From Nitrospirota bacterium (lineage in GTDB: Bacteria > Nitrospirota > Thermodesulfovibrionia > Thermodesulfovibrionales > JdFR-85): 16,715 bases of DNA. The stretch lies in assembly GCA_013152195.1 (NCBI GenBank), contig JAADGU010000098.1:1-16715 (forward strand). The letters are read 5' to 3'. The translations under genes were made by a program, and so were the position numbers. How positions within the stretch are numbered: position 1 is the first letter of the stretch; each line of letters starts with the position of its first letter. A model generated the notes under the pieces. That model ran no database searches. It worked only from the letters and a program-made list of their open reading frames with translations, and was not told the DNA's origin. Positions 1 to 8,536 of this stretch are shown here, in pieces.

Positions 1-163
1 CAGGCTGAATACCAGCCAGCCTTGATGAAACAATTGCATACTCGGACACCGTACCTTCAACGATAGTCTCATTCGGAAGAACGGTGACAGATGCACACGA
101 ACCAATCATCAGGAGAGTAAAAAAGAGCGACACACAAAATACAACCGTTAGTCTTCTCATCAT
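1..163 (-). CDS. Putative lipoprotein, 5' part only
   Basis: This is the first 54 codons of a gene that runs off the left edge of the window. The protein starts MMRRLTVVF, followed by a hydrophobic stretch and a lipobox-like I20-G21-S22-C23. A type II signal peptide with lipidation at Cys23 is therefore likely, with export to the periplasmic face of a membrane. A Shine-Dalgarno GAGGTG (168-173, minus strand) lies 4 nt from the first ATG and 7 nt from the second (158-160), so the second Met may be the real start. Residues after the lipobox (SVTVLPNETIVEG) match nothing I can name. The gene lies 48 bp downstream of the AddA-type gene on the same strand and may share its transcript. Function unknown. 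Confidence 0.7.
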   Translation of the reverse strand, partial: MMRRLTVVFCVSLFFTLLMIGSCASVTVLPNETIVEGTVSEYAIVSSRLAGIQP

Positions 164-211
164 ATCGCACCTCAAGAATCTTTAAAGGGTCTATTTAGTT
201 TACTGCATAGT

Positions 212-3200
212 CTACTGTAGTTGCACCTTGTGAAATCTCACGGTATCCTCTCCGGCAAAGACAAGATATCCCTCCACTGCAGAAAAACCCTCGCTGAAGC
301 ACTCCCTCACTATCTGCATATAATTACTGACCTGCTTTATGTATCCGTCCAGGAGTGAGTTGTCATAACCTGTCTTAAAGTCCATAACCTTTATTATCTC
401 ATCATCAAAGACAAGTAAGTCAACCCTGTACAGAGAGTCACTCCTTGCAAACGGGACCTCCGGCAACCGGACCTGTCCGTGTGTGAGGCCAAGAAAAGTA
501 GTGTTACCAACAAGGCTTGACAGCCGCCTCTCAATGGACATTATTGCTCCATCAGACAGCGACACATATCTCTGCCTGACCCTGTCAACCGCTCCCGGGA
601 TTGAGGCTGCAGAAAAATCCCCCAACATTTCCACAGCATAATGGAACGCCTCTCCGAAAAGCCTGTCCCTGTATTCATCCGGATTCTCTATATCGCCCTC
701 ATCATCCAGTGAGGGAACTTCGATACGGGAAGCCCCACCCTGGAGCATATCTTTCAGGGAGACTTCCAACCCGGCAAAGGAGGCGGGTCCGGAAGGGGGG
801 GTATTATCTTTGTCAGTCGTTGTCGACTTCAACCCTTTTTCTTCATCAGGGAGTGAGCCGGACTGGTATATGCTGACTGCCTCCTGCCCCCCTGTCTCCA
901 GAACCCTGCAAAGAATATCAGACAACTGCCGTGTGTCTGCTATCTCTGACTTCTCTGCAACCACCATAAGACCATCCCTGGCCCTTGTCAGTGCGACATA
1001 GAGATAATTCAGGCGGTCCGTCCTCACCCTCACCTCCTCCCTAACCCGCACGTCATTAAGCTCGGTAACAAGGGAGGCAATGTTTTTGTTCTCGCTCAGG
1101 TACAGCCCTTTTACTGTCATATCTTCGTTATGATCGATTATGATGGGTGTATTCCTGGCATCAAACGTCATCCTGATATCCAGCTCTGGCAGGATTACAT
1201 ATGGAAACTCAAGCCCCTTTGCCTTATGAATGGTCATGAGCCGCACAGACTTCTCTGAGACACCCGAGGGAATAAGGGCCTTTGTGGAGGAACGGCTCTT
1301 CATAAAAGCTATAAAATCCTCAATGCCTAACGGATCTGAAACCTCCTCTGAGGTCGCCATACCTGCAAGATAGAGAAGGTTGGGATCGTAATTGAAGACC
1401 CTGTGCAGGTCAAACTCCTCGATAATCCTCTCTACAAGCCTGTAAACGGGGAGAAGACCCGAGAGACTTTGCAGCCTGGAGAGTTTCTCTGAAAGGGCAG
1501 GGGATATTGCAGAAAGATTACCCCGGGATGGGCTTTTATGAAAAAACCGTCTGATATCTTCCTCATCAAGGAGCCCCTCAACAGTGAAGAGGAACCCAAA
1601 GAGATAGACTGCCTGCTGTGGGTCTGCAAGCCATTTCAACAGATTCATTACCGCCCTGACCGAAGGCTGCTCTAAAAGACCCTCTGAGGACTCTGTCAGC
1701 ACATCGTATCCCCGGTCCCTTAAAAAGCCGGCATACTCCTCGCAGGTCCTGTTCTTCTGACAGAGTATGGCTATGTCACCCGGAAGGACACCCCTGTTGA
1801 GAAGAGTCTCCACAAAAGAGAGCACTGTCTGCATCTTCAACTCCGTGAAACAAGCCATGTCTGAACCAGCTCCCTTTTCCCTTGTGATAAACCTCACATC
1901 AACGTATCCTTCCCGCTCGAGTGTGGACTCCTGCTCCTCATAGTCATATCCGTAGTGTGATGAGAGATCGGAGAAGACCCTGTTTACAAAATCCACGACA
2001 ACCCTGCCGCTACGAAAGTTTCTCCTGAGGCTCCGGGCCTTCAGCTTTTCAGGATAATGGGAAAGCACGGCATCAAAGAGCCTGCTCTCACCACCCCTGA
2101 ACCTGTAAATCGACTGCTTTGGATCACCAACATAGAAAAAAGACCCTGCCCTCTCCTTCTGACCCATTCCCGAGGTCAGCTCATCTGCAATAGGTTTTAA
2201 AATCTTCCATTGAATAATACTCGTATCCTGAAACTCATCGATCAGCAGGTGCTCTATCCTGCTGTCAAGACGGAAGTAAAAATAATCGGGATTTTCATCG
2301 ATCAGGGCATTGCCGATAAGAAGGTTGTAACATATCCTCGTTACATCATTGAAGCTCAGGGCGTTTAGTCTCTGCTTTGTCCTGTCCGGGTACTGGAGAA
2401 ACCTCAGGAAAAGATAAAGAGTTATGCGCTGAAATATACGGTTTTTATACCTGAAGTAATCCCTCATCTCCTCCTTGAGCAGATCAAAGGCATCCTGTAT
2501 CTCCGGTAAATACTCAAGAGAGGAGAAGTATCTGTAATCCGTGTACTGCTCCTTTGCAAGGCTCGTAAGGGCGGTCAGGTTTTTTATATGGGCTTCTTCG
2601 TATTTTTTAAGTTCTGAAATCGCCATCTTGCCCAGGTCCGGATAGACGCTCCTCATTCTTGCGGCAAGAGATGCTGCATCAGCCCTCACCTTCTTCTCAA
2701 GCCCTCTCAGCACATCAAACTCTTCAAGCAGCCCTTTGACTCCTGACTCCCGACTCCTGACTTCCTGATCTCTCCCCTCGATCTCCGTCCTTATTGAAAG
2801 CAGCTCCCTGAAATAACCATCAAGGATCCTGAAGGGTGAAAGCTCGGCAGAGCCGCTCAGAAGTACGAGGTTCTTAAGGAGCTGATTCATGGAATCATCA
2901 GAATGAATCCCTGCAACAAATTCATCATAGGCCTTTCTGTAAATCCCGTCTTCTTCAGACTCCGTAATTATCCTGAAGTCCGGCAATACCCCCGCCTCAA
3001 AGGGGAAGAGCCTGAGAACCGTGTTGAAAAAGCTGTCTATCGTAGAAACCCTCAGCCGTGAAATCTCCCTGACGGTCTTTTCATATACGATCTCCGCCTT
3101 TTTCTTCAGATATATCAGGGCTTCGGCACGGTCCTTGCCCGCTCCCCGCTGCATCCAGTACTCTGCAAGCATAAGTGCTTCCTCTTTTGGGAGGGACCCC

Positions 3201-3448
3201 TGAGCGCTATCCGGAAGCTCATGTGCAAGATATGTGAGTGTCCTGATTATCCGCTCATACATCTCATTGGTAGCCTTGTTTGTGAAGGTAAGGCAGAGTA
3301 TCCTGTCAGGCTCGACACCCGCTAAAAGCAGGTTCACCACCCTGAGGCTCAGATTGAAGGTCTTTCCGCTTCCGGCAGATGCCTTGAGTGCTATGCTCTT
3401 GTCCGGGGAGAGTATATCGAGTGCGCCTGTATCCATATTCACCGGCAT
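212..3448 (-). CDS. addA: AddA-type UvrD-family helicase/nuclease
   Basis: A 1078-residue superfamily 1A DNA helicase fused to a PD-(D/E)XK nuclease, the layout of AddA in AddAB/RexAB double-strand-break resection complexes. Visible in order: Walker A ASAGSGKT (about 23-30), motif Ia LCLTFTNKATNEM (about 51), Walker B LLIDEFQDT (about 400), motif III VGDPKQSIYRFRGG (about 437), motif IV RRNFRSGR, motif V IHKAKGLEF (about 737), motif VI YVALTRARD (about 815). Near the C-terminus, RVDLLVF followed by DFKTG (about 1005-1025) gives the nuclease D...DxK signature. All helicase motifs look intact. The start overlaps the end of the AddB-type gene by 10 bp. An alternative ATG four codons later (3434-3436) is preceded by GGTG and would leave a 2-bp gap, so the start is uncertain by 4 residues. 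A heptamer repeat tract lies in a probable linker. Family is secure; AddA versus another UvrD-nuclease fusion is inferred from the partner gene. Confidence 0.88.
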   Translation of the reverse strand: MPVNMDTGALDILSPDKSIALKASAGSGKTFNLSLRVVNLLLAGVEPDRILCLTFTNKATNEMYERIIRTLTYLAHELPDSAQGSLPKEEALMLAEYWMQRGAGKDRAEALIYLKKKAEIVYEKTVREISRLRVSTIDSFFNTVLRLFPFEAGVLPDFRIITESEEDGIYRKAYDEFVAGIHSDDSMNQLLKNLVLLSGSAELSPFRILDGYFRELLSIRTEIEGRDQEVRSRESGVKGLLEEFDVLRGLEKKVRADAASLAARMRSVYPDLGKMAISELKKYEEAHIKNLTALTSLAKEQYTDYRYFSSLEYLPEIQDAFDLLKEEMRDYFRYKNRIFQRITLYLFLRFLQYPDRTKQRLNALSFNDVTRICYNLLIGNALIDENPDYFYFRLDSRIEHLLIDEFQDTSIIQWKILKPIADELTSGMGQKERAGSFFYVGDPKQSIYRFRGGESRLFDAVLSHYPEKLKARSLRRNFRSGRVVVDFVNRVFSDLSSHYGYDYEEQESTLEREGYVDVRFITREKGAGSDMACFTELKMQTVLSFVETLLNRGVLPGDIAILCQKNRTCEEYAGFLRDRGYDVLTESSEGLLEQPSVRAVMNLLKWLADPQQAVYLFGFLFTVEGLLDEEDIRRFFHKSPSRGNLSAISPALSEKLSRLQSLSGLLPVYRLVERIIEEFDLHRVFNYDPNLLYLAGMATSEEVSDPLGIEDFIAFMKSRSSTKALIPSGVSEKSVRLMTIHKAKGLEFPYVILPELDIRMTFDARNTPIIIDHNEDMTVKGLYLSENKNIASLVTELNDVRVREEVRVRTDRLNYLYVALTRARDGLMVVAEKSEIADTRQLSDILCRVLETGGQEAVSIYQSGSLPDEEKGLKSTTTDKDNTPPSGPASFAGLEVSLKDMLQGGASRIEVPSLDDEGDIENPDEYRDRLFGEAFHYAVEMLGDFSAASIPGAVDRVRQRYVSLSDGAIMSIERRLSSLVGNTTFLGLTHGQVRLPEVPFARSDSLYRVDLLVFDDEIIKVMDFKTGYDNSLLDGYIKQVSNYMQIVRECFSEGFSAVEGYLVFAGEDTVRFHKVQLQ
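2737..2765 (-). repeat. Degenerate heptamer tract inside addA
   Basis: On the minus strand this reads as GGAAGTCA followed by GGAGTCG, GGAGTCA and GGAGTCA, that is, one 8-base and three 7-base units in a row. Seven is not a multiple of three, so the unit is read in all three frames and gives a 7-residue period, VRSRESG. It encodes part of a charged stretch between helicase segments. A related tract lies in the neighbouring addB gene. Confidence 0.7.
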
Positions 3449-6231
3449 ATATCCGTATAGGAGCAGTATTTACAGTTCTTTTCCTGAACCGTCTTCTCAA
3501 ACCCCTGATCCCTGTCTCTCAACTCCATCACAAGCTCCTCAATATGACCTGCAAACTCCCTGTCCGTCAGGTCTTCAAAGACCCTCCTGAGCCGAAAGCT
3601 CCTCTTCAGGTCATAGTATGCAAGGCCCTCCACGTCTATTCCCTTAATCGTCTCCCTGAGCATAAGGCGGTAGAGGGGGAGCTGAAACTCCTTAAACTTT
3701 TCATCCAGGACCGTCCTGTCCCTGACGTTTATCTCCGAGAGCTTGTAATCAATAATAACACCCCTGGTGCGCGCGGATTCAGCTGGGCCCTGAAAGATGT
3801 CAACCCTGTCTATCTTTCCCCTGAACCTCATCCCTTTCAGTTTCATGGAAACAGGAAACTCAAGATATGCCGGCATCCATCCTGCTTCAAATACCGCATT
3901 TTCCGAGTCCACAAAATCCCTCAGCTTCTCAATAAATACCTCAAGCTCAAGCCTTGCATGGGGGCTTTTTCTGAATATATCGTATCCTTTTGCCTCTCTG
4001 AGCACCTCGCTTTTGAGCTCACTTGTCAATTTCTCGCAGGAAACAACGGGGAAATCAGATGGTTGGGATTTAAAGAGACTGGCCTGTCTTCTGACTCCCG
4101 ACTTCAGACTTCCGTCCTGTAGAGACGACCCAAACAGTCTGCTGTAGACATTCCTTATCGCACTATGGAAGATATTGCCGATATCAACCCTCTGTAACTC
4201 CTCTGACATCTCCTCCTTTTCCCTGAGCTTCCTTATGTATTTCAGGTAGAATCTGAACCTGCACTCCCTGTATGTCCTGAGAGATGTAGGAGTCAGCTCC
4301 ATCGCCTCAATCAGCCTCAGGACATGGCTGTCCTTTACCGGAACAAGAGACTTTGCCTGGACAGAGACAGTCGGCAATGAAGGAGCCACTTTCCCGGCAC
4401 TGTGTGGTCGAATTGTCTCGAATTGCCCCCCTCCACGCTGTATTGCTATCTCTTCAATGAACCTGCTCCCTGGCCTCCTCCCCTCAGAGCTGGCATAACT
4501 TAAAAAGACCGCCCTTGCCTTCTTCAGGAGCCCGTTAAAATACGTCCTGCTCAGCGCCTCCCTGTCAAGGAAGGTCGGCAGCCCCACCCGCTTTCTTATC
4601 TCTGTATTCAGGAACATATCCTTTTCACTTGCCGGGGGCATGAACTCCTCGTTCATATCAGGGATAATGACAGCCCTGAACCCCAGTGCCCTCGTCTCAA
4701 GCATACCCATCACGGTAACAGGTCCACCCCAGGTATGCGGATAGGTTATACCCTTCAGATATTCGTTCAGATAGACGAGATGCCCCAGAGGAGAACCCTT
4801 GGGCCAAAAGACCTCATATGGAAGCATGCCAAGCATGATCAATCTCTCAAAAAAGACCTTGCGTGCCCCCACAAACTCGGGACTCTCCCGAAGTCTCTCA
4901 ATCAATGAGGAATTCCTCTCCATTATCCATCCCAGGAACTCTCTGATACGGCTGCTGAACTCCTTAAACCCTGTCTTCCTGCTGAATATCCCTTCAATCT
5001 CCTGAAAAACCTCTTTAAGTTCCCCTGTCATACATAACTCATCCGCATCAACAAAGAGCCTGTTCCTCCTCTTTACATCCCTTAAAAAGGGCTCATAGCC
5101 TTCACCTGCAAGCCCTCTTACAAAGGGATGGCTCAGGAAGTTCAAGGCAGCCCTTGTGTCGCAGGCACCCCTCTCGTCGCGTGATGTGAGCATTGCCTCA
5201 AGGGACTTAAGGAATGAGTAGAAGACCGTATCCCTCATCTCAAAACCCATTGCAAAGTTTAATATGCCGTCTCTGTCAAATGCATAAAGGGTTCTTTTTA
5301 ATCCATCGTCAGGAAGGACCACAACAGTCTCTTCAGGACTTATCCCCATCCCGATCGACTTCCTGATGGATTCCATTATAAACCCTGCCTGCTCCTCGGG
5401 AAGTGAAAACTCTTCAACCTCAATAAAGGCAGGATAGGGGGCTGCGGGTATTTCAGGAGGCAAAGAGGCCTTACTGTCAAGGGTCCGGTATATCTTCTTT
5501 ATCTCGTTATCCGCAACACCCTCATAATGGATAAACACCTTGATATCCACCACCTCCGAGGCCTTTTCCAGGAGTCTCAATTCAAAACTGCTGAGCCTCC
5601 CGACAGTGAGGATATAAATCTCTTTGAACCTTTTTAAAAAGGTGGGGTTATAGAATCGTGACATCCCTGAAGAAAGGAAGTCTCCTTTGAGAAACATCAG
5701 ATCAATGAGGCCGTTTCGCCCTAATACATCCCTGTAAATGGATGCAATCTCCTCAAGTATCACCACATCCTTTTCGTAATCCGTATACAGGGCGTTCATC
5801 CTGAGGTCTTCAAACCCGACCCCCTCGGCAAAGACCTCTTCATAGAATCTCAGCAGCCTCCTGCCGACTGAGGCAAACCTCATGAAGTCTTCATAATACC
5901 TCGCATGTTCCCTTCCAAAGAGCCTCAGGAGGTTCTCTGTATCAAGACCTCTGACAGCCTTTTGCAGATAAAGGAGCCTCAGTTCATCCGGAACAACACC
6001 TGAACCGCCTGAGTCAAGACATCTGAGGGCAAACTCCTTCATCTCAAAGCAGTATGGCAGGGCAACAGGGACTGAAGAATGTTTGGCAATTAATTGGATG
6101 AGGTGCCTGACAGACCTTGTTGTCGGCATAACAAAGGCAGACTCAAACGGGGAAAACGGCCCTTCCTTCAAATAACTCAGCAGGTATCTTACGGGCGGTT
6201 CCTTTAAGGGAAGACTCTCTATCTCGATCAT
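3439..6231 (-). CDS. addB: AddB-type PD-(D/E)XK nuclease with Fe-S cluster motif
   Basis: A 930-residue protein with the AddB/RexB layout. The C-terminal nuclease shows KID808RVD811 and D828YK830, matching the PD-(D/E)XK pattern. It is bracketed by four cysteines that match the AddB 4Fe-4S site: C657 in YREC, then C920-x2-C923-x5-C929 just before the stop. A motif V-like segment, GMLETRALGFRAVIIPDMNEEF, lies mid-protein (split here by the reader as GMLETRALGF then RAVIIPDMNEEF). The N-terminus (ESAFVMPTTRS) has helicase motif Ia-like sequence but no Gx4GK[ST] Walker A, unlike B. subtilis AddB, so ATP binding by this subunit is doubtful. It probably serves as the partner nuclease and scaffold for the adjacent AddA-type helicase. 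The ATG overlaps the stop of the DUF167 gene by one base (TAATG), which indicates translational coupling. A heptamer tract occurs at 4092-4112. Confidence 0.85.
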   Translation of the reverse strand: MIEIESLPLKEPPVRYLLSYLKEGPFSPFESAFVMPTTRSVRHLIQLIAKHSSVPVALPYCFEMKEFALRCLDSGGSGVVPDELRLLYLQKAVRGLDTENLLRLFGREHARYYEDFMRFASVGRRLLRFYEEVFAEGVGFEDLRMNALYTDYEKDVVILEEIASIYRDVLGRNGLIDLMFLKGDFLSSGMSRFYNPTFLKRFKEIYILTVGRLSSFELRLLEKASEVVDIKVFIHYEGVADNEIKKIYRTLDSKASLPPEIPAAPYPAFIEVEEFSLPEEQAGFIMESIRKSIGMGISPEETVVVLPDDGLKRTLYAFDRDGILNFAMGFEMRDTVFYSFLKSLEAMLTSRDERGACDTRAALNFLSHPFVRGLAGEGYEPFLRDVKRRNRLFVDADELCMTGELKEVFQEIEGIFSRKTGFKEFSSRIREFLGWIMERNSSLIERLRESPEFVGARKVFFERLIMLGMLPYEVFWPKGSPLGHLVYLNEYLKGITYPHTWGGPVTVMGMLETRALGFRAVIIPDMNEEFMPPASEKDMFLNTEIRKRVGLPTFLDREALSRTYFNGLLKKARAVFLSYASSEGRRPGSRFIEEIAIQRGGGQFETIRPHSAGKVAPSLPTVSVQAKSLVPVKDSHVLRLIEAMELTPTSLRTYRECRFRFYLKYIRKLREKEEMSEELQRVDIGNIFHSAIRNVYSRLFGSSLQDGSLKSGVRRQASLFKSQPSDFPVVSCEKLTSELKSEVLREAKGYDIFRKSPHARLELEVFIEKLRDFVDSENAVFEAGWMPAYLEFPVSMKLKGMRFRGKIDRVDIFQGPAESARTRGVIIDYKLSEINVRDRTVLDEKFKEFQLPLYRLMLRETIKGIDVEGLAYYDLKRSFRLRRVFEDLTDREFAGHIEELVMELRDRDQGFEKTVQEKNCKYCSYTDICR
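4092..4112 (-). repeat. Degenerate heptamer tract inside addB
   Basis: On the minus strand this reads GAAGTCT, GAAGTCG, GGAGTCA, three heptamers close to those in addA. It encodes SLKSGVR just after DG, between the first Fe-S cysteine (C657) and the nuclease core, so probably in a flexible linker. Confidence 0.55.
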
Positions 6232-6521
6232 TACCCTGGATTACACAAGGGCATATCCTCAACCCCCTCTATCTCGACAACCTTGTTTTTGGAGGTCTCT
6301 CCCCTGAGGATATGAACTGCACCCTTTCTGATGCTGAAAAACTTTGAAAGCACTTCTATAAGCTGTTTGTTGGCAGCTCCGTCCACAGGGGCTGATGTGA
6401 GCTTTACCTTAAGGGCATCACCCATCAGACCGACTACCCCGGCCCTGGAGGAGCGGGGCTCAACCCGGATATTCAGAACTATCCCTTTTTTGCTCTTTCT
6501 GAAAGGAATATTATTGCCCAT
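6231..6521 (-). CDS. DUF167/YggU family protein
   Basis: A 96-residue protein of the DUF167 (YggU) family. The family core is clear: LNIRVEPRSSRAGVVG, LKVKLTSAPVDGAANKQLIE, LSKFFSIRK and LRGETSKNKVVEI. The family's biochemical role is not established. The stop codon overlaps the addB ATG by one base, and its own ATG lies 9 bp after the peptidase stop, so it is the middle of a coupled gene series. An AGGTG lies only 1 nt before the ATG, which is poor spacing; no better start is visible downstream, so initiation may depend on ribosomes finishing the peptidase gene. Length is typical of the family. Its association with addB may be simply operonic. Confidence 0.85.
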   Translation of the reverse strand: MGNNIPFRKSKKGIVLNIRVEPRSSRAGVVGLMGDALKVKLTSAPVDGAANKQLIEVLSKFFSIRKGAVHILRGETSKNKVVEIEGVEDMPLCNPG

Positions 6522-6530
6522 ACACCTGTT

Positions 6531-7877
6531 TTACCGGTTTTTCCTGAGGCCTTTTGAGACCATAGAATCGATAAAACCAACATTGGCCTTTATCCACCGC
6601 GAATCCCACCAGTACAAAGGAGAGACCTCGATTCCCTGGACAAGGATTCCGAAATGAAGATGGTCTCCACCCGCAAGCCCGCTTGATCCTGTCCTTGCAA
6701 TCAACTCTCCCTTTTTGACCGGTTGACCCTCTTTTACCAGGATTTCAGACAGATGTCCATACAGACTCATCAGTCCGAGACCATGGTCTATTATCACGGT
6801 GTTTCCATATATGCCAAGGTCACCTGCAAATCTCACAATACCTGTATTTGCTGCCTCAACCGGGGCATTTGAGACCGAGGCAAGGTCATACCCAAGATGC
6901 ACGCTCCGGCTGATGGGTTTTCCCTTATACAGGTACTCCCTGCGGTCCCCGTATGCAGCCATAACCTTACTGTTCCTTAACTGCAGAAAACGCCCCTTCC
7001 AGAGCATAGTGGGTTCGGATTTACGGCCTATTGTGCCAAGCCTTTTGACGTCCCTGTCTCTCCATTCCCCGTTGACCTTCAGGAAGGCACTGACCGGATC
7101 GGGAAGTTCGGATGCATTAAACAATGGATAAACCACACGGTTTATAAAATCATCACTTATCCTGATAGACGACCTCCGGAAGGTCTTTTTCTTTACCTTT
7201 GCAGGCAGGGTCCTTACGGTCTGATTACCGGCACGGTCTCGAGCTACAGCATAAAAGACCGCCTTGTCTTTTATATCAAAGGGAACAGGGAAGAAAACAA
7301 CATAATCACTGTCTGACCCGTCAGAAGTTTTGTATGCCTTAAATGGCTCTCCTTCATCAATCCTTATGAAGACGGAATCAGCCCCTTCTGCCCTGAGCAG
7401 GGCAACCGTGCCCATACCCTGGTAAACTACGGATGGTGCATTCACTACCCTCAGTTTCGGAGCCACTGTATCAATCAATGCATCTATCTTGTACTCCACT
7501 TTCTTTAAAATCCCCGACTTTGCCCGTACTGTAATAACTGCTGGGCCGTCCCTGAGCCCCAGGTCCTTTGGTTTTATCTGCAAAATGTACGTCTTCTCCA
7601 TAACTGCAGGCTCATCCTGCAACAATTCCACGGATTTCAGGTCCTGGGCAACAGTAACCTCAATGGATTTCAGGTTTTTACCATGAACCGTTATGGTTTT
7701 GTCAGCAGGCAGGAGTTTAAATGCATCTATCCCCTCTACCACCGGGGGCGGGATAAGAAATAATTTATATGCCGTGTAAGAGAGAACAAGTATGATAAAT
7801 GGCAGCAGCAAAATCACGGCCAGTTTCTTGATCCTGCTCCCCTTCTTTTTCTGATAACCGAAACCGTTCAAAAACAT
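6531..7877 (-). CDS. Membrane-anchored M23 (LytM) peptidase
   Basis: A 448-residue protein with a short basic N-terminus, one membrane segment (about 19-40) and a large extracytoplasmic part. A beta-rich middle (about 60-240, including DTVAPKLRV) looks Ig-like. The C-terminal M23 domain has all zinc-site signatures: H327-LGY-D331, YGHL, and H406-L-H408-F, so it should be an active endopeptidase cutting peptidoglycan cross-bridges. Start: the AAGGAGG at 7878-7884 directly abuts the ATG with no spacer. A TTG two codons later (7869-7871) has the ideal 6-nt spacing and is probably the true start, giving 446 residues. The gene is first in the series DUF167-addB-addA and is divergent from a methyltransferase gene. 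Confidence 0.9.
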   Translation of the reverse strand: MFLNGFGYQKKKGSRIKKLAVILLLPFIILVLSYTAYKLFLIPPPVVEGIDAFKLLPADKTITVHGKNLKSIEVTVAQDLKSVELLQDEPAVMEKTYILQIKPKDLGLRDGPAVITVRAKSGILKKVEYKIDALIDTVAPKLRVVNAPSVVYQGMGTVALLRAEGADSVFIRIDEGEPFKAYKTSDGSDSDYVVFFPVPFDIKDKAVFYAVARDRAGNQTVRTLPAKVKKKTFRRSSIRISDDFINRVVYPLFNASELPDPVSAFLKVNGEWRDRDVKRLGTIGRKSEPTMLWKGRFLQLRNSKVMAAYGDRREYLYKGKPISRSVHLGYDLASVSNAPVEAANTGIVRFAGDLGIYGNTVIIDHGLGLMSLYGHLSEILVKEGQPVKKGELIARTGSSGLAGGDHLHFGILVQGIEVSPLYWWDSRWIKANVGFIDSMVSKGLRKNR

Positions 7878-7884
7878 CCTCCTT
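7878..7884 (-). promoter_or_regulatory. Shine-Dalgarno deciding the M23 start
   Basis: AAGGAGG on the minus strand ends at the base before ATG (7875-7877) but lies 6 nt before TTG (7869-7871). Standard spacing favours the TTG. Confidence 0.65.
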
Positions 7885-7893
7885 CTTTAAGGT

Positions 7894-7922
7894 TTTATTA
7901 CTGTGTAATCTTTAATTATAAT
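7894..7922 (+). promoter_or_regulatory. Candidate sigma70 promoter of the methyltransferase
   Basis: TATAAT at 7917-7922 (plus) with a weak -35 TTTATT at 7894-7899, 17 bp spacer. The predicted start near 7929 leaves about 59 nt before the ATG at 7988. It overlaps the minus-strand -10 box, so the two promoters probably exclude each other. Confidence 0.45.
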
Positions 7923-7943
7923 ACCTTGGAGTTACTAAAGCAA
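7915..7943 (-). promoter_or_regulatory. Candidate sigma70 promoter of the M23 operon
   Basis: A perfect TATAAT (7915-7920, minus) has TTGCTT 17 bp upstream (7938-7943, 3/6 to the -35 consensus). Transcription would begin near 7908, leaving a leader of about 35 nt. The -10 box is half of the palindrome ATTATAAT (7915-7922), shared with the divergent promoter. Confidence 0.5.
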
Positions 7944-7987
7944 AGGCAAGGGAACAATTTAACCGCTGACACAAGGGAGCTTTTGAA

Positions 7988-8536
7988 ATGGTCTGTCCAT
8001 CGTGGCTGTCGTTTATGCTGTATAACCCTGTCAGGAAGGTGCTGACCAACAGGGAGAAGGCTTTGGAGGAATCCGGCATAACCGGGGAGAGCGTTGTCCT
8101 TGAGGTGGGTGCAGGAAACGGCTTTTTTACCGAGATACTTGCCCGGACGGCAAAAAAGGTATATGCCGTTGAGCTGCAGGACGGGATGCTGGAGAAATTG
8201 AAAAAGCGTATTGCAGGGTGTGCCGGAAACGTGAAGATACTGCAGGGAAACATCTCGGAGCTTGATCTTCCGGACGAGTTTGCTGATGTGGCCTTTATTT
8301 ATTATGCCTTCCACGAAATAGAGAGGAAACCGGAAGGCGTAAAAAAAATCGCGCGGGCTGTTAAGGTCAACGGCATCCTCTCCATCTATGAGCCTGCAAT
8401 TGAGGTTGGAAAGGAGGCAATGGATAAGACCCGGGATGCCTTTGAATCAGAGGGTTTCAGGACTGAAATACGAAGAGACACGCTGTTTACCAGGTTTCTG
8501 CGCATGAGGAAAGAAGAGGGCAAATCCAGCCGCTAA
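7988..8536 (+). CDS. Class I SAM-dependent methyltransferase
   Basis: A 182-residue protein with a Rossmann-type methyltransferase fold. Motif I is VLEVGAGNGFFTEI (about 37-50). The acidic end of strand 2 follows in VYAVELQ, where E would bind the ribose of S-adenosylmethionine, then a later ISELDLPDEFADVAF segment and YYAFHEIE. The substrate cannot be read from the sequence; it resembles UbiE/Methyltransf_11-type proteins broadly but lacks hallmarks I would trust. The start is supported by AAGGGAG at 7973-7979 with an 8-nt spacer. No membrane segment is evident. It stands alone on the plus strand, divergent from the peptidase operon. Its TAA overlaps the TAG of the convergent phosphorylase gene by 4 bp, with no terminator between them. 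Confidence 0.85.
   Translation: MVCPSWLSFMLYNPVRKVLTNREKALEESGITGESVVLEVGAGNGFFTEILARTAKKVYAVELQDGMLEKLKKRIAGCAGNVKILQGNISELDLPDEFADVAFIYYAFHEIERKPEGVKKIARAVKVNGILSIYEPAIEVGKEAMDKTRDAFESEGFRTEIRRDTLFTRFLRMRKEEGKSSR

Noticed and set aside
3388..4122. A 244-codon plus-strand frame opposite addB
   Set aside because: Antisense to a well-supported AddB gene; its translation has no recognisable domain and is rich in residues expected from reverse-complement reading.
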